Under the pieces are notes generated by a model. That model was not told where the DNA came from. It searched no databases and saw only the letters and a list, made by a program, of their open reading frames with translations. Made by a program: the position numbers and the translations under genes. Positions 1-5,817 of a stretch of 5,817 nucleotides of DNA are shown here, piece by piece. The DNA is taken from assembly GCA_023434205.1 (NCBI GenBank), contig JAEYTB010000012.1, positions 1 to 5,817 of the forward strand. The letters are read 5' to 3'. Positions within the stretch are counted from its first letter, which is position 1. Each line of letters starts with the position of its first letter. This DNA is from Planctomycetota bacterium (GTDB lineage Bacteria > Planctomycetota > Phycisphaerae > Phycisphaerales > UBA1924).

Positions 1-1184
1 CCCTCGCCCTCGCGGCGGGACTCACCGCGCTGGCGGCCCCCTCGCTGGCCCAGGAGTGCACGCTCGCCGTCCACGCCTCGCCCAGCATCCTGTTCAGCGG
101 GCAGAGCGCCGACGTCAACGTCTACGCCCACATCCCCTCCAACATGTACGCCTTCGCCTCGGCGCAGTTTGATGTGCACGCGGGCCGGCCCCTGTGGACC
201 TTCGCCTCTTCGGGCGTGGTCGTCGGTGCGAGCGTGCTGGGCATGAACGTGTGGCAGGACCACTCGCCCCAGACGGGCGCGCCCGCCGACCCCGCCAACC
301 CCTACCACGTGTGGCGCGGCACCTTCACACCCACCACCAACGCGCCGGAAATGGTGGAGATCACGGCTGACCCCTCGGCCGCCTCGGTCTACCCCAGCAA
401 GCTCTCCCCCTCCTGGGCCCCCGCCCTGCCCAAGGGCTCCAGCGACTGGCTGCTCGTCAATCCGCTGCGCGTAGGCCAATGGGCCGCCGCGCCCCGCCGC
501 GGCACCGGCGCCCAGGTACACGACGACGTCATCGTCGACGGCCGGATCATCATCGGCGAGAACCCCGCCACGCCCATCGCGATCGGCCTGATGCGGACCA
601 CCCTCAACCCCGTCCGCGGCAACGACGCCTCCTCCGTCGGCATCAGCTTTGACGGCCGGCCCACGACCTTCTCCGCCGCCGTCCAGATGGACAACTCAGG
701 CCTCAGCAAGGTCGGCGTGGGGACGCTCACCTTCGCCGCCAGCAACACCTCCCACGGCGAGGGCTACTCCATCGCCGCAACCTTTGGCACCGGTGACGAC
801 ACCGCCATCGCCTTCGAGGCCACCCGCGCCGGCCTGCTCGTCGCCGCGGGCAACATCAACCCGGAAGCACCGCCCCTCTGGGTCGACCGCGTGCCCAGCG
901 GGATCGGGACGCGCCTGACCTCCAGCCAACGGCCCATCGGCCGGTCGGCCTACGAGGTCAAGATGGAGAACGTGCTCGTCAGCTCCTACCAGACAAACGG
1001 GCACGCCGCGGAATCCGCGCGGGTCCTGCTCCCCAGCGGCCAGCTCGTCCTGGCCGACACCGTCTCATTCCACCGCACGCGCCGCCTGCCCGCAAACACG
1101 CTGCGGCAGGTCGGCCTGGGCGTCCACGCCTTCGAAGCCACCGGCGCCCGCGCCATGACCCTCACGCCAACCCAACCCCACTGA
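1..1184 (+). CDS. Sec-exported protein of unknown function, 5'-truncated by the window edge
   Basis: The reading frame is open from position 3 (codon_start 3) to a TGA at 1182-1184, giving 393 visible residues. The ATG at 144 is internal: the frame continues upstream without a stop and encodes the hydrophobic end of a signal peptide, then a cleavage-like SLA-Q site at visible residues 14-17. The true start lies before the window. The mature part is about 377 aa, has one cysteine (visible residue 19) and no transmembrane helix. It is rich in Gly, Ala, Ser, Thr and short beta-like stretches. The first 100 or so mature residues look like a cohesin-type or Ig-like beta sandwich (alternating hydrophobics after SPSILFSGQSADVNV), which is a weak inference. 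I recognise the general style, including a DDVIVDGRIIIGENP stretch and an N-terminal MYAFASAQFDV stretch, as typical of unannotated secreted proteins of Phycisphaerales. I see no catalytic motif, PEP-CTERM-like tail or sortase signal. A terminator-like hairpin follows 34 nt after the stop, so it is probably unlinked to the downstream operon. The coding call is secure; the function is unknown. Confidence 0.88.
   Translation, partial: LALAAGLTALAAPSLAQECTLAVHASPSILFSGQSADVNVYAHIPSNMYAFASAQFDVHAGRPLWTFASSGVVVGASVLGMNVWQDHSPQTGAPADPANPYHVWRGTFTPTTNAPEMVEITADPSAASVYPSKLSPSWAPALPKGSSDWLLVNPLRVGQWAAAPRRGTGAQVHDDVIVDGRIIIGENPATPIAIGLMRTTLNPVRGNDASSVGISFDGRPTTFSAAVQMDNSGLSKVGVGTLTFAASNTSHGEGYSIAATFGTGDDTAIAFEATRAGLLVAAGNINPEAPPLWVDRVPSGIGTRLTSSQRPIGRSAYEVKMENVLVSSYQTNGHAAESARVLLPSGQLVLADTVSFHRTRRLPANTLRQVGLGVHAFEATGARAMTLTPTQPH
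3..50 (+). other. C-terminal part of a Sec signal peptide (signal peptidase I type)
   Basis: The first 16 visible residues, LALAAGLTALAAPSLA, are an Ala/Leu-rich hydrophobic core followed by a helix-breaking Pro and small residues at -3 (Ser) and -1 (Ala), with cleavage expected before Gln17. The positively charged n-region must lie upstream of the window. The Cys two residues after the predicted cleavage point is not in a lipobox (it is preceded by Ala-Gln-Glu), so a lipoprotein is unlikely. Confidence 0.75.
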
Positions 1185-1218
1185 CCCCCGCACCCCACAA
1201 CCTGCAACCCGGCCCCCC

Positions 1219-1254
1219 ACCACGACCGCTCGGCTCTCCGAGCGGTCGTGGTTT
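1219..1254 (+). terminator. Intrinsic-terminator-like hairpin after the exported-protein gene
   Basis: ACCACGACCGCTCGG (1219-1233) is the exact reverse complement of CCGAGCGGTCGTGGT (1238-1252). This gives a perfect 15-bp GC-rich stem with a CTCT tetraloop, beginning 34 nt after the TGA of the upstream gene. Only a very short T tract follows (TTT at 1252-1254, its first T in the stem), so it is not a textbook rho-independent terminator. Its location between two co-directional units and its perfect pairing still make transcription termination or 3'-end protection of the mRNA the best reading. The symmetric stem could work in both directions, but no convergent gene is seen. Confidence 0.75.
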
Positions 1255-1273
1255 CACGCCCGTCCCGCAACCG

Positions 1274-1320
1274 CCCCCCCACGCCTCTTCCCACCCCCCA
1301 CCCCCCGTGATACCCTACCC
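1274..1320 (-). promoter_or_regulatory. G-quadruplex-capable tract on the minus strand (C-rich on plus)
   Basis: The plus strand carries C runs at 1274-1280 (7), 1290-1292 (3), 1294-1299 (6), 1301-1306 (6), 1313-1315 (3) and 1318-1320 (3). Read on the minus strand, 1320 to 1290 gives five G runs of at least three, separated by loops of 2, 6, 1 and 1 nt. This satisfies the usual G3+N1-7 rule for an intramolecular quadruplex, with an i-motif possible on the plus strand. It overlaps the candidate promoter and ends 9 nt before the operon start, on the template strand. Any regulatory role is inferred; the motif itself is seen directly. Confidence 0.5.
1288..1316 (+). promoter_or_regulatory. Possible sigma-70-type promoter of the LysM/effector operon
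   Basis: TTCCCA (1288-1293, 4 of 6 matches to TTGACA) and TACCCT (1311-1316, 3 of 6 matches to TATAAT, with the important first T, A and last T kept) are separated by 17 nt. Initiation about 7 nt after the -10 would fall near 1323-1325, leaving a leader of only about 5-7 nt before the ATG at 1330, so the mRNA would be almost leaderless. That agrees with the missing Shine-Dalgarno sequence. The surrounding tract is C-rich and weak matches arise easily, so this is only a candidate. Confidence 0.3.
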
Positions 1321-1329
1321 GCCGCTCTT

Positions 1330-1983
1330 ATGCCCGACGCCGACACGCCTTACATCATCTGCCAGGGGGACGACATCTACACCGTCGCGGCACGCCACGG
1401 CCATGTCTGGGAAACCCTCTGGAAACACGAAGACAACGAGCACCTCAAGGCCAACGGCCGCACCCCCAACCAGCTCCTCGCCGGCGAGACCCTCGTCATC
1501 CCCGCCACGCGCCCCCACGATGCCGACTGCGCCACCGAGCAGAAGCACCGCTTCCGCAAGAAGGGCACGCACGTCGAGCTGCGCATCGTCGTGACCGACA
1601 TGGGCATGCCGCGCAAGGACGAGCCCTACTACCTCGAGGGCGAGCCCCCCATCCACAAGCACAAGGGCCAGACCGCCAAGACCAGCGCCGAGGGCCTCGC
1701 GGTCGTCAAAATCCCCCTCAGCCTCACCCGCGCCGTCCTGGTCGTCGGCGACAAGAAAGACCGCTACGAGCTGCTCATCGGCCACATGGACCCGCCCGAC
1801 ACTGACAGCGGCAAGCACGCCCGCCTCGAGAACCTGGGCTTCTGCTGCGGCAGCCTCCACCGCTGGGACGAGCACAGCGACGACGCCATGAACGAGTTCC
1901 ACCGCGCCCACGACCATCCCGAGGCCGTGGAACGCGACACCGCCGCCGACCACGAGCGGCTCAAGGAGGGCTACGGGTCCTGA
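1330..1983 (+). CDS. LysM protein with middle beta domain and peptidoglycan-binding-like tail (injection-system-associated type)
   Basis: This 217-aa cytosolic-looking protein has no signal peptide. Residues 7-58 form a LysM domain: a Q-G-D-D turn at 12-15, the helix IYTVAARHG, WETLW at 27-31, then LLAGETLVIP at 49-58. Residues 72-150 form a second domain that begins KHRFRKKGTHVELRI and includes a D-x-G-x-P-R turn (90-95) and PYYLEGE. It looks beta-sandwich-like. From about 151 (GHMDPPDTDSGKHARLENLGFCCG) to 217 the sequence resembles a degenerate PG_binding_1 module, with LxNLGFxCG then AMNEFHRAH. I recognise this three-part order from LysM proteins beside VgrG and effector genes of type VI and related injection systems. 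It may bind peptidoglycan or act as an adaptor or spike-associated accessory. The ATG has no ribosome-binding site; I see no better in-frame start in the short C-rich leader. It is first in a unit with the next two genes, 16 nt before the second. The architecture is fairly secure; the role is inferred. Confidence 0.88.
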   Translation: MPDADTPYIICQGDDIYTVAARHGHVWETLWKHEDNEHLKANGRTPNQLLAGETLVIPATRPHDADCATEQKHRFRKKGTHVELRIVVTDMGMPRKDEPYYLEGEPPIHKHKGQTAKTSAEGLAVVKIPLSLTRAVLVVGDKKDRYELLIGHMDPPDTDSGKHARLENLGFCCGSLHRWDEHSDDAMNEFHRAHDHPEAVERDTAADHERLKEGYGS

Positions 1984-1999
1984 ACCCGCCGCGCCGACC

Positions 2000-2347
2000 A
2001 TGCCCAAAGCCTCCAAGGCCTACCACGACGCCTGGCACCTCGCCAACATCGGCATCTTCATCAAGTACAAGGTGAAGGACGGCGACTCCATCAAGTCCAT
2101 CGCCGAGTCCATCGGCATGACCTGGCAGGAGCTCGCCAGGCTCAACTGGGGAACCGACGACCCCAACGAGGTCCACTGGTACCTCAAGCACTTCTTCGTC
2201 TGCACCGCCAAGGCCGCCGACGGCTACAACTTCAAGTTCACCAGCAAGGACGAGCCCGGAATCCTCATCCTCCCACGCCCACAGGTCCTCGAGCCCGTCG
2301 GCCACACCCGCGGCAGCTTCCCCGTCAGCCGCTTCCTCCCCGCGTAG
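2000..2347 (+). CDS. Small LysM-like protein, probable effector-associated accessory
   Basis: This 115-aa protein has no signal peptide or membrane segment. Residues 22-94 form one extended LysM-like module: KYKVKDGDSIKSIAESIG (22-39), then TWQELARLNWGTDDP with the conserved Asn49, an insertion with YLKHFFVC and DGYNFKF, and a closing strand GILILPRP (87-94). The insertion between the LysM helices and the last strand makes it longer than a classic LysM of about 45-50 residues. I associate this longer form (L-x-x-x-N-W-G-T-x-x-P, then C-T-x-K-x-x-D-G-x-N, then I-x-I-P-R-P) with small genes at VgrG/effector loci. The last 20 or so residues are Pro/Arg-rich and probably disordered. It begins 16 nt after the previous stop and ends 4 nt before the next start, so it is surely co-transcribed. 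No Shine-Dalgarno is adjacent; an AAGGAGGG at 1963-1970 is 29 nt away, too far for normal use. Likely role: adaptor or cell-wall-binding partner of the large protein. This is an inference. Confidence 0.85.
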   Translation: MPKASKAYHDAWHLANIGIFIKYKVKDGDSIKSIAESIGMTWQELARLNWGTDDPNEVHWYLKHFFVCTAKAADGYNFKFTSKDEPGILILPRPQVLEPVGHTRGSFPVSRFLPA

Positions 2348-2351
2348 CACC

Positions 2352-5300
2352 ATGGCCAACGACCGCATCGGCTCAGGTCAGCTCGTCGCCATCCGCGAGG
2401 CCCGCCTGCTCGCGACCCTGATCACCCGCGAGGAGGAGCAGCAGGCCGCCAAGGCCACCGGCCAGCCCGTCGGCAACCCGCCCCCGCCCATCCGCAAGTG
2501 GCTCTACATCTTCTCCTCCGACGGCACGGACTACGGCCTCAAAACCACCGACTCCCCCCGCATCGACGCCCGCCGCTCCTTCCAGCACATGGCCCCCTTC
2601 GAGGTCGACGGCGTCAACCCGCCCAAGTCTTCCATCGCCGGCGTCGACCGCGTCGAGCGCGAGGTCTACTTCGACTGGCGCGGCCTCGCCCACGAGCTCT
2701 CCATCGCCGCGACCTGGCAGAAGCCCCGCCACCAGCGGCCGCACCCGATCTTCGGCAAGGCCCCCAGCGGCCAGTGGGACGAGCTCGAGGACAAGCTCGA
2801 GGCCGGCAAGGGCAAGCCCATCGGCGGCCGCCCCGGCGTGCTCCTGCCCCCCGCCGTCAACGGCAAGCCCCGCCGCTACTACCTCCTCCTCAGCCCCATC
2901 CGCCTGGGCCCCAAGGCCCTCCAGTTCGCCAAGGACAACCCCGACGCCCTCACCATCTACTACAACTTCTGGGAGTCCTCCAGCGCGGGCAAGGTCCTGG
3001 GCCCCCAGGCCGTCCCGCCCAAGAACATCAACCCCGAGGGCTACCGGCGCGACAACTCGATGCTCGCCGTCGTTGATCCCTACGCCTTCGCCGAGCGCAT
3101 CCGCACCAAGCTCCTCGCCCCCATCCAGGACCAGCTCTACGCCTACCTCACCTCCATCGACAACGGAGACGTCCAGGGCGTCGACAAGCGCCACTTCCAG
3201 TCCCACATCAACCGCGGCACCATCTCCGAGCTCGTCTCCCTCGCCAACATGGTCGCCCGGATCCAGGGCGACGACCAGGACCTCAAGGACCTCATCGACC
3301 AGCAGGCCCTCCAGCAGGTCCTGGGCATCCACGGCAACCGCCTCGAGTCCCACATCAGGATGGTCGAGAAGGCCGCCCGCTTCTACGCCAACTGGCTCAG
3401 CGGCCCCCAGCACCAGGCCATCGACCTGGGCGTCGTCGAGGACCTCCACGACACCGCCGACCAGACCGCCGCCGCAGACAAGGCCGGCGCCCTCGCCCAC
3501 TGGTTCTGCCAGTTCCGCGCCATCCAGGCCACCGGCCAGGGCGCGGGCCTGATCATGCAGCTCCTCTCCGACAAGACCCCCATCAAGAACCCGATGCGGG
3601 ACCTCTTCCTCAAGTACGCGGCCAGCAAGCCCGCCGCGGGCTCCACAGACCTCGCGGCCCTGCACGCCATCGGCGACCTGATCCCCGACCTGGCCCTTTA
3701 CGCCTACTTCCAGTTCTCGCCCGGGGAGCTCGACGCCGCGGGCCGCCCCGACCCCGACAAGGCCGCCGCCGCCCGCGCCAAGGCCCTCGCCGACCTCATC
3801 AACAACATCCGCTACTTCAACACGCAGCTCGGCACCGACCCCGAGAAGGACCCGCAGAAGGACCTCATCAAGGCCGCCAAGAAGGGCAAGTACGCCCTCA
3901 AGACGGTCATCTACGCCGTCGATGCGCCCATCAAGAACGCCCAGTGGGTCGCCGAGCCCTTCAAGACCGGCAAGCCCGTGGACCTCTCCAGCAACTTCCT
4001 CCGCCGCCGCCTCGAGCAGGCCCTGGGCTTCGAGCCCATCGGCGGCCTCATGAAGAAGAAGGACGTCTGGATCGCCGCCGAGAGCAGTGAGGAATACCTC
4101 CGCCGCACCGCCCTCCAGATGGAGCAGAACATCGCCGACCTGCGCCAGCAGGCCCACGCGATGCAGGAGCAGTATTCCGCCGCACTGGTCAAGTCCGTCC
4201 GCCTCAACCCGCGCTACGCCGCGCTCATGGCCTTCCACTCCACCTCGGGCAAGGAGGTCACACGCCTCGAGCGCGAGGCCTCGCGCCTCAGCAGCGAGAT
4301 CGACAAGGTGCCCTGGGACGTCGTCGGCCGCCCCGACGGCCCCGCCCTGCTCGCCAAGCGCCACGCCCTCATCGCCGAGCTCGAGACCCACACCCTGCGG
4401 CAGCTCGAGCTCCGCCGCCAGATGCAGGACGCCGCCGCCGAGATCGAGAGCATCGAGGAGGCCGCCCGCAAGGCCGGCGTCAGCCTCAAGGCCGCCCGCG
4501 ACAAGGCCGCGCAGCTCGCCGCCCGCGCCAACAGCAACTACGAGCTCTGGAAGCAGAGCGCGGCCGACAAGGCCGACGACCTCAAAGTCCGCGTCCGCGT
4601 CATCAACCGCCGCATCGAGGAGGTCACCGCCCAGAACCTCGAGCGACAGAAGGCCCTCAAGGCCAAGGGCGCCGAGGTCGGCCCCATCAAGGTCTACGCC
4701 AGCGCCGCCTTCCTCCTCCTCGAGTTCGCCCTCTTCGGCGCCACCATGTCCGACCCCCACGCCTCCGACAAGCAGCGCCGCTGGGCCTTCGCAGACCTGG
4801 GCAAGGGCTTCGTCGACCTGGGCAAGGACTACCTCTCCCTCCGCGGCATCAAGCCCGAGCTGCTCCCCGCCGACGCCCGCGCCAAGCTCTTCATCTTCTC
4901 CAAGGCCGACGAGGCCCTGCTCAAGGAGGCCTCCGCCCTCCGCCTCAGGGTCGCCTCGGGCGTCCTGGGCGTCCTGGGCGGCCTGCACACCGCCGTCAAG
5001 TACGGGCCCGACGCCGCCGCCGCCTGGCGCTCCGACGACACCGACGCCGCCCTCGCCGCGGGCCTCGCCGCCTTCGGCGGGGTCGTCAGCATCGCCGTCG
5101 CCATCGCGCCGTTCCTGGGCTTCATGACCGTCTCCGCGGCGTCGGGCGTGGGCGCTGTCGCCAGCCTGGTCACCGCCATCGGCATCCTCATCTACCTCTT
5201 CGTCGCCGACTCCGAGCACGAGAAGGTCCTCAAGAACTGCTACTTCGCCAAGAAGCCCTCGCAGCGCGGCTACCGCTTCAAGTCCAGCGACAAGCACTGG

Positions 5301-5817
5301 ATCGGCCCGGCCGACCCCAACGCCCCCGAAGACTTCTGGGGCGTCCGCGAGCAGCTCGCCGCCCTCACCCGCCTCAGCGCCCGCTGCGAGGTCAGCGCCC
5401 GCATCGGCTTCCCCACGATGCCCACCGAGATCGCCGACGCGAAGACCCCGCCCCCCGCGGGCGAGCCCTTCCCCTTCAGCTTCGACTTCTGCGCCGACTT
5501 CTACGGCGTGCCCCCGGGCTCATCCTTCCGCGTCTCTTTCATCGCCGCCGACCGTGACGGCCGCGAGCACGACGTCTACGCGCACTTCATCCACGCCGAG
5601 ACCTTCACCCGCGGCGCCCGCCACGACCACGCGAAGCAGGTGATGACCGGCTTCTTCGCCCCCCCCGACCGCCCCGGCTTCCTCATGTTCATCCTCAAGG
5701 CCGCGTCCGCCCCCTTCCTCCCCCACACCATCACGGCGAAAATCGAGTACACCCTCCCCGACGGCTCCCGCCTCACCGCCGACCACCCCCTCGCCACCCT
5801 CGAACGCGGCCGCTCCC
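2352..5817 (+). CDS. Large VasX / BTH_I2691-like putative membrane-disrupting effector, 3'-truncated by the window edge
   Basis: The frame is open from ATG 2352 to the last base, with 1155 codons, no stop, and third positions almost all C or G. There is no signal peptide. Residues 1-235 are a mixed globular region (Trp50-Tyr52, an I-Y-Y-N-F-W motif at 202-207). Residues 237-250 read MLAVVDPYAFAERI, resembling the 'DPxG' segment that precedes the helical part of VasX-like proteins. About 251-575 is mostly helical. About 577-776 is highly charged coiled coil (Lys, Glu, Arg, Gln and Ala heptads). Hydrophobic segments follow at about 779-799, 867-883 and a long pair at 899-951 with a central Pro-Phe-Leu-Gly turn. 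Directly after comes KVLKNCYFAKK (958-968) and FWGVREQLAALTRL (995-1008), like the W-L-x-x-C-x-F-G ... E-x-x-A-L segment after the membrane helices in BTH_I2691-type type VI effectors. Residues about 1010-1155 are an additional beta-rich extension. The start lies 4 nt after the previous stop (CACC spacer), implying translational coupling. The coding call is secure. The effector assignment rests on architecture and short motifs from memory, so it is moderate. Alternatives are a phage tail or structural protein, or another large helical toxin. Confidence 0.9.
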   Translation, partial: MANDRIGSGQLVAIREARLLATLITREEEQQAAKATGQPVGNPPPPIRKWLYIFSSDGTDYGLKTTDSPRIDARRSFQHMAPFEVDGVNPPKSSIAGVDRVEREVYFDWRGLAHELSIAATWQKPRHQRPHPIFGKAPSGQWDELEDKLEAGKGKPIGGRPGVLLPPAVNGKPRRYYLLLSPIRLGPKALQFAKDNPDALTIYYNFWESSSAGKVLGPQAVPPKNINPEGYRRDNSMLAVVDPYAFAERIRTKLLAPIQDQLYAYLTSIDNGDVQGVDKRHFQSHINRGTISELVSLANMVARIQGDDQDLKDLIDQQALQQVLGIHGNRLESHIRMVEKAARFYANWLSGPQHQAIDLGVVEDLHDTADQTAAADKAGALAHWFCQFRAIQATGQGAGLIMQLLSDKTPIKNPMRDLFLKYAASKPAAGSTDLAALHAIGDLIPDLALYAYFQFSPGELDAAGRPDPDKAAAARAKALADLINNIRYFNTQLGTDPEKDPQKDLIKAAKKGKYALKTVIYAVDAPIKNAQWVAEPFKTGKPVDLSSNFLRRRLEQALGFEPIGGLMKKKDVWIAAESSEEYLRRTALQMEQNIADLRQQAHAMQEQYSAALVKSVRLNPRYAALMAFHSTSGKEVTRLEREASRLSSEIDKVPWDVVGRPDGPALLAKRHALIAELETHTLRQLELRRQMQDAAAEIESIEEAARKAGVSLKAARDKAAQLAARANSNYELWKQSAADKADDLKVRVRVINRRIEEVTAQNLERQKALKAKGAEVGPIKVYASAAFLLLEFALFGATMSDPHASDKQRRWAFADLGKGFVDLGKDYLSLRGIKPELLPADARAKLFIFSKADEALLKEASALRLRVASGVLGVLGGLHTAVKYGPDAAAAWRSDDTDAALAAGLAAFGGVVSIAVAIAPFLGFMTVSAASGVGAVASLVTAIGILIYLFVADSEHEKVLKNCYFAKKPSQRGYRFKSSDKHWIGPADPNAPEDFWGVREQLAALTRLSARCEVSARIGFPTMPTEIADAKTPPPAGEPFPFSFDFCADFYGVPPGSSFRVSFIAADRDGREHDVYAHFIHAETFTRGARHDHAKQVMTGFFAPPDRPGFLMFILKAASAPFLPHTITAKIEYTLPDGSRLTADHPLATLERGRS
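4080..4679 (+). other. Coiled-coil region within the large effector-like protein
   Basis: Residues 577-776 alternate charged residues with Leu, Ala and Ile in heptad-like spacing. An Arg-Leu-Asn-Pro break near 617-620 separates a shorter first arm from a longer second arm (about 640-776). Such long helical arms precede the membrane-active part in several large injected toxins. Here the region directly precedes the first hydrophobic segment at 779-799. Boundaries are estimated by eye. Confidence 0.65.
5046..5204 (+). other. Hydrophobic helical hairpin (two predicted membrane segments)
   Basis: Residues 899-951 of the large protein contain no charged residue. They form two stretches of roughly 22-25 residues rich in Ala, Gly, Val, Ile and Leu, joined around the Pro-Phe-Leu-Gly-Phe-Met turn at 920-925. 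The pair is flanked by acidic residues (Asp894, Asp895 and Asp898 before; Asp953 and Glu955 after). A closely spaced hydrophobic hairpin in an otherwise soluble protein recalls the membrane-inserting core of colicin-like pore formers and of VasX-type effectors. The charge pattern and hydrophobicity are seen directly; pore formation is inferred. Confidence 0.7.

Noticed and set aside
144..146. ATG at 144 as the start of the first gene
   Set aside because: The frame is open to the window start and encodes a signal peptide core plus cleavage site upstream of this Met, so the Met is internal.
1963..1970. AAGGAGGG as a Shine-Dalgarno for the gene starting at 2000
   Set aside because: It lies 29 nt upstream of the ATG, inside the previous coding sequence where it encodes Lys-Glu-Gly. 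That is too far for normal ribosome positioning.
1315..2016. A 233-codon minus-strand frame opposite the first LysM gene
   Set aside because: It has the same origin: the sense strand encodes a recognisable LysM and peptidoglycan-binding-like protein, while the antisense product is Val/Gly/Leu/Ala-rich and featureless.
4794..4827. Direct repeat GACCTGGGCAAGG at 21-nt spacing
   Set aside because: It encodes a twice-used Asp-Leu-Gly-Lys motif in the protein (DLGKGFV, DLGKDYL). It is probably a helix or turn repeat at the protein level and too short to call a DNA element.
4956..4983. Short tandem repeat around GGCGTCCTG in the large gene
   Set aside because: It encodes Gly-Val-Leu-Gly-Val-Leu-Gly-Gly in a hydrophobic helix and is explained by the biased codons for these residues. 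Two imperfect copies are not evidence of a functional DNA repeat.
4087..5127. A 346-codon plus-strand frame inside the large gene
   Set aside because: Its product is a Ser/Pro/Arg/Ala-rich low-complexity string, typical of a +1/+2 frame in GC-rich sequence, and it lies wholly inside the continuous main reading frame.
2373..5297. A 974-codon minus-strand open reading frame, rich in Gly, Val, Leu, Asp, Glu and Ala
   Set aside because: It is codon-aligned with the plus-strand gene and is bounded by that gene's rare TCA serine codons (2373-2375 and 5520-5522). Because the plus-strand gene almost never uses TTA, CTA or TCA, its antisense frame has no stops. The antisense translation is a low-complexity GDV/EGL string with no domain, whereas the plus-strand translation has coherent helices, a coiled coil and membrane segments.

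Overview
The window is very GC-rich. It carries four plus-strand protein-coding genes, two of them cut by the window edges, and one strong intrinsic-terminator-like hairpin. No RNA gene, transposase, CRISPR array or phage integrase is visible. The third codon position is almost always C or G, no start codon has a Shine-Dalgarno sequence, and the first gene has the look of an uncharacterised secreted protein of Phycisphaerales-like Planctomycetota. A planctomycete is therefore my best guess for the host, from family resemblance and composition only. A myxobacterium or another high-GC bacterium is not excluded.

Layout. (1) Positions 1-1184 hold the 3' part of a gene for a Sec-exported protein of unknown function; the window opens inside its signal peptide. 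(2) Positions 1185-1329 are a non-coding spacer. It contains a perfect 15-bp hairpin that closes the first transcription unit, then a C-rich tract with a plausible sigma-70-type promoter and a G-quadruplex-capable minus strand. (3) From 1330 to beyond the window end runs a tightly packed three-gene unit with gaps of 16 and 4 nt. It encodes a 217-aa protein (LysM, then a middle beta-rich domain, then a peptidoglycan-binding-like tail), a 115-aa LysM-like protein, and a protein of at least 1155 aa. The large protein has an N-terminal globular part, a long helical and coiled-coil middle, a hydrophobic hairpin and a C-terminal extension. It has no stop codon in the window.

How the genes may work together. 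The second and third genes resemble small LysM proteins I associate with VgrG/tail-spike and effector loci of contractile injection systems. The large protein has the general architecture of VasX / BTH_I2691-type membrane-disrupting type VI effectors. None of the three has a Sec signal peptide, which fits proteins loaded from the cytoplasm onto an injection machine. The working reading is an effector cassette of a type VI or related contractile injection system: LysM adaptor or peptidoglycan-binding accessories plus a pore-forming-type toxin. No VgrG, PAAR, sheath or recognisable immunity gene lies in the window, so this is an inference from fold-level resemblance and gene order.

A 974-codon minus-strand open frame (2373-5297) is an artefact of codon usage in the large plus-strand gene and is not annotated.
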